6,083 bases of DNA, taken from NCBI GenBank assembly GCA_013151785.1, contig JAADHP010000117.1, positions 1 to 6,083 on the forward strand, given 5' to 3'. This DNA is from Nitrospirota bacterium. Lineage in GTDB: Bacteria; Nitrospirota; Thermodesulfovibrionia; Thermodesulfovibrionales; JdFR-85. The notes under the pieces are model-generated. The model did not search any database and had not been told where the DNA came from. It was given only the letters and a program-made list of their open reading frames with translations. Below are positions 5,321 through 6,083 of this stretch, piece after piece; position 1 is the first letter of the stretch; each line of letters starts with the position of its first letter. The position numbers were made by a program, and so were the translations under genes.

Positions 5321-5959
5321 TCATTTTAAGAATAAATTATATATCTCCGATAACCCTAATTTTGTTTCTCCATATCCTATACCTGAAATGCAGAAGTAAA
5401 CAAGCAACAGGAAGTATGTAATAGAGTTCATACAAAAAGAGGTTCTGAAAATCAGTTTTTCATCTTTTAGTTTATTTAACTTTTGGAGAATAAAACCCTC
5501 CGAGTCGTAACTTAAGAGAAAACATATTGCCCAAAACAACCAGAACTTTACTATCTTCCAAGCAAACCAGTTTCCATACAAGGATATATATGGCTCAGTG
5601 ACCATTTCCGGCTTGAAAAACAGATCATTCAGCCCCCCTTTTATGAGTACAAAGATAATTGAATAGGATAATTCATAAGGAATTACTACAATTAAACCTA
5701 TTACTGTTGAACCTATATTCGCCAGCAATGCTGAAGAAATGCTATCTCGTAAATTTAATCTTAACATTTTATTTATAATCAATGACTCTAAAAAAATCGC
5801 AATCAGAAAACCAAATGGAAGAACGTTTAAAAATCCTTCATAAAGTGGCATTACAGCAAAAGAAGAATTAGCAAAAACATTCTCTCTAAACATAAAAAGG
5901 CTGGTTAAGAATAAAAAAACAAACTGAAGTTTTCTATTTAATTTGTATGACCATCGCAT
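5321..5959 (-). CDS. Polytopic membrane protein, unknown function
   Basis: A 212-residue protein that I do not recognise. Residues 11-30 form a hydrophobic signal-like segment with a possible signal peptidase site after VFA (28-30). Further hydrophobic spans lie at about 43-66, 78-107, 131-150 and 174-195. If the N-terminus is cleaved, the mature protein has four or so membrane helices. An acidic residue (E58 in FLESLII) sits within the first mature span. AAGG (5967-5970) lies 7 bases before the ATG, which supports the start. It is the first gene of a two-gene unit with the 96-residue protein. GC content looks near one third, against near one half in the hydrolase and oxidoreductase, so the pair may have been acquired separately. 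Confidence 0.75.
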   Translation of the reverse strand: MRWSYKLNRKLQFVFLFLTSLFMFRENVFANSSFAVMPLYEGFLNVLPFGFLIAIFLESLIINKMLRLNLRDSISSALLANIGSTVIGLIVVIPYELSYSIIFVLIKGGLNDLFFKPEMVTEPYISLYGNWFAWKIVKFWLFWAICFLLSYDSEGFILQKLNKLKDEKLIFRTSFCMNSITYFLLLVYFCISGIGYGETKLGLSEIYNLFLK

Positions 5960-6083
5960 AAAACTACCTTCTTAATATTTCATTGGTAAGGATAAAGAGT
6001 ATCGTCTTCATGCTTATAGTCTTGCTACTTGTTACCTTTAAACTCGTGTCCTATTTGAGTCAGTAAGAAAGAGGTGCCCTTCT
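5960..6083. other. Upstream flank of the membrane-protein pair
   Basis: Beyond the ribosome binding site, no gene is visible up to the window edge. The promoter of the pair should lie here. The best minus-strand candidate is TTTAAA, then 18 bases, then TATAAG, which is weak and not called as a promoter. Confidence 0.35.

Overview
The window reads as bacterial chromosome from an anaerobe with mid-range GC. No taxonomic marker gene is present. A molybdenum/tungsten enzyme with no export signal, a metallo-beta-lactamase-fold hydrolase and abundant intergenic hairpin repeats would fit Nitrospirota or Desulfobacterota, but that placement is only a guess. All four convincing genes lie on the minus strand, so the region is read from right to left.

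Layout in transcription order: a two-gene unit of AT-rich membrane proteins of unknown function (212 aa at 5321-5959, then 96 aa at 5013-5303); an intergenic stretch of about 310 bases with three tandem hairpins; a metallo-beta-lactamase-fold hydrolase (3637-4701, 354 aa with the start chosen here); a 179-base gap; a large molybdopterin oxidoreductase of the DMSO reductase superfamily (731-3457, 908 aa); and about 730 bases of repeat-rich DNA with no credible gene.

The hydrolase and the oxidoreductase are in the same direction and may share a transcript, suggesting one catabolic or redox function. The substrate cannot be read from the sequence, and no iron-sulfur or membrane electron-transfer partner is encoded here. 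The oxidoreductase lacks the third cysteine of the usual N-terminal Fe-S motif.

The most interesting signal is not a protein. Two elements of 135 and 137 bases (490-624 on +, 3589-3725 on -) fold into the same three-way junction: an outer stem of about 20 bp, a simple hairpin with an ATCC-type loop, and a two-tier hairpin with a (A/C)TCCA loop and a TGA(A/T) bulge. Most of the stem sequence differs between the copies, whereas the unpaired joining strands (TCATTCTC, TCCGAGG, AAAA(T)CCG(C/T)TC), the loop and the bulge are nearly identical. Structure and joints are thus kept while stems change, as in a structured RNA or a DNA element recognised by its fold. One copy forms the 3' end of the hydrolase gene and supplies its last 28 or so codons and its stop codon. 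A separate inverted-repeat element (156-318) and a direct repeat that begins at the oxidoreductase stop codon (291-342 and 683-736) add to the repeat-rich left end.
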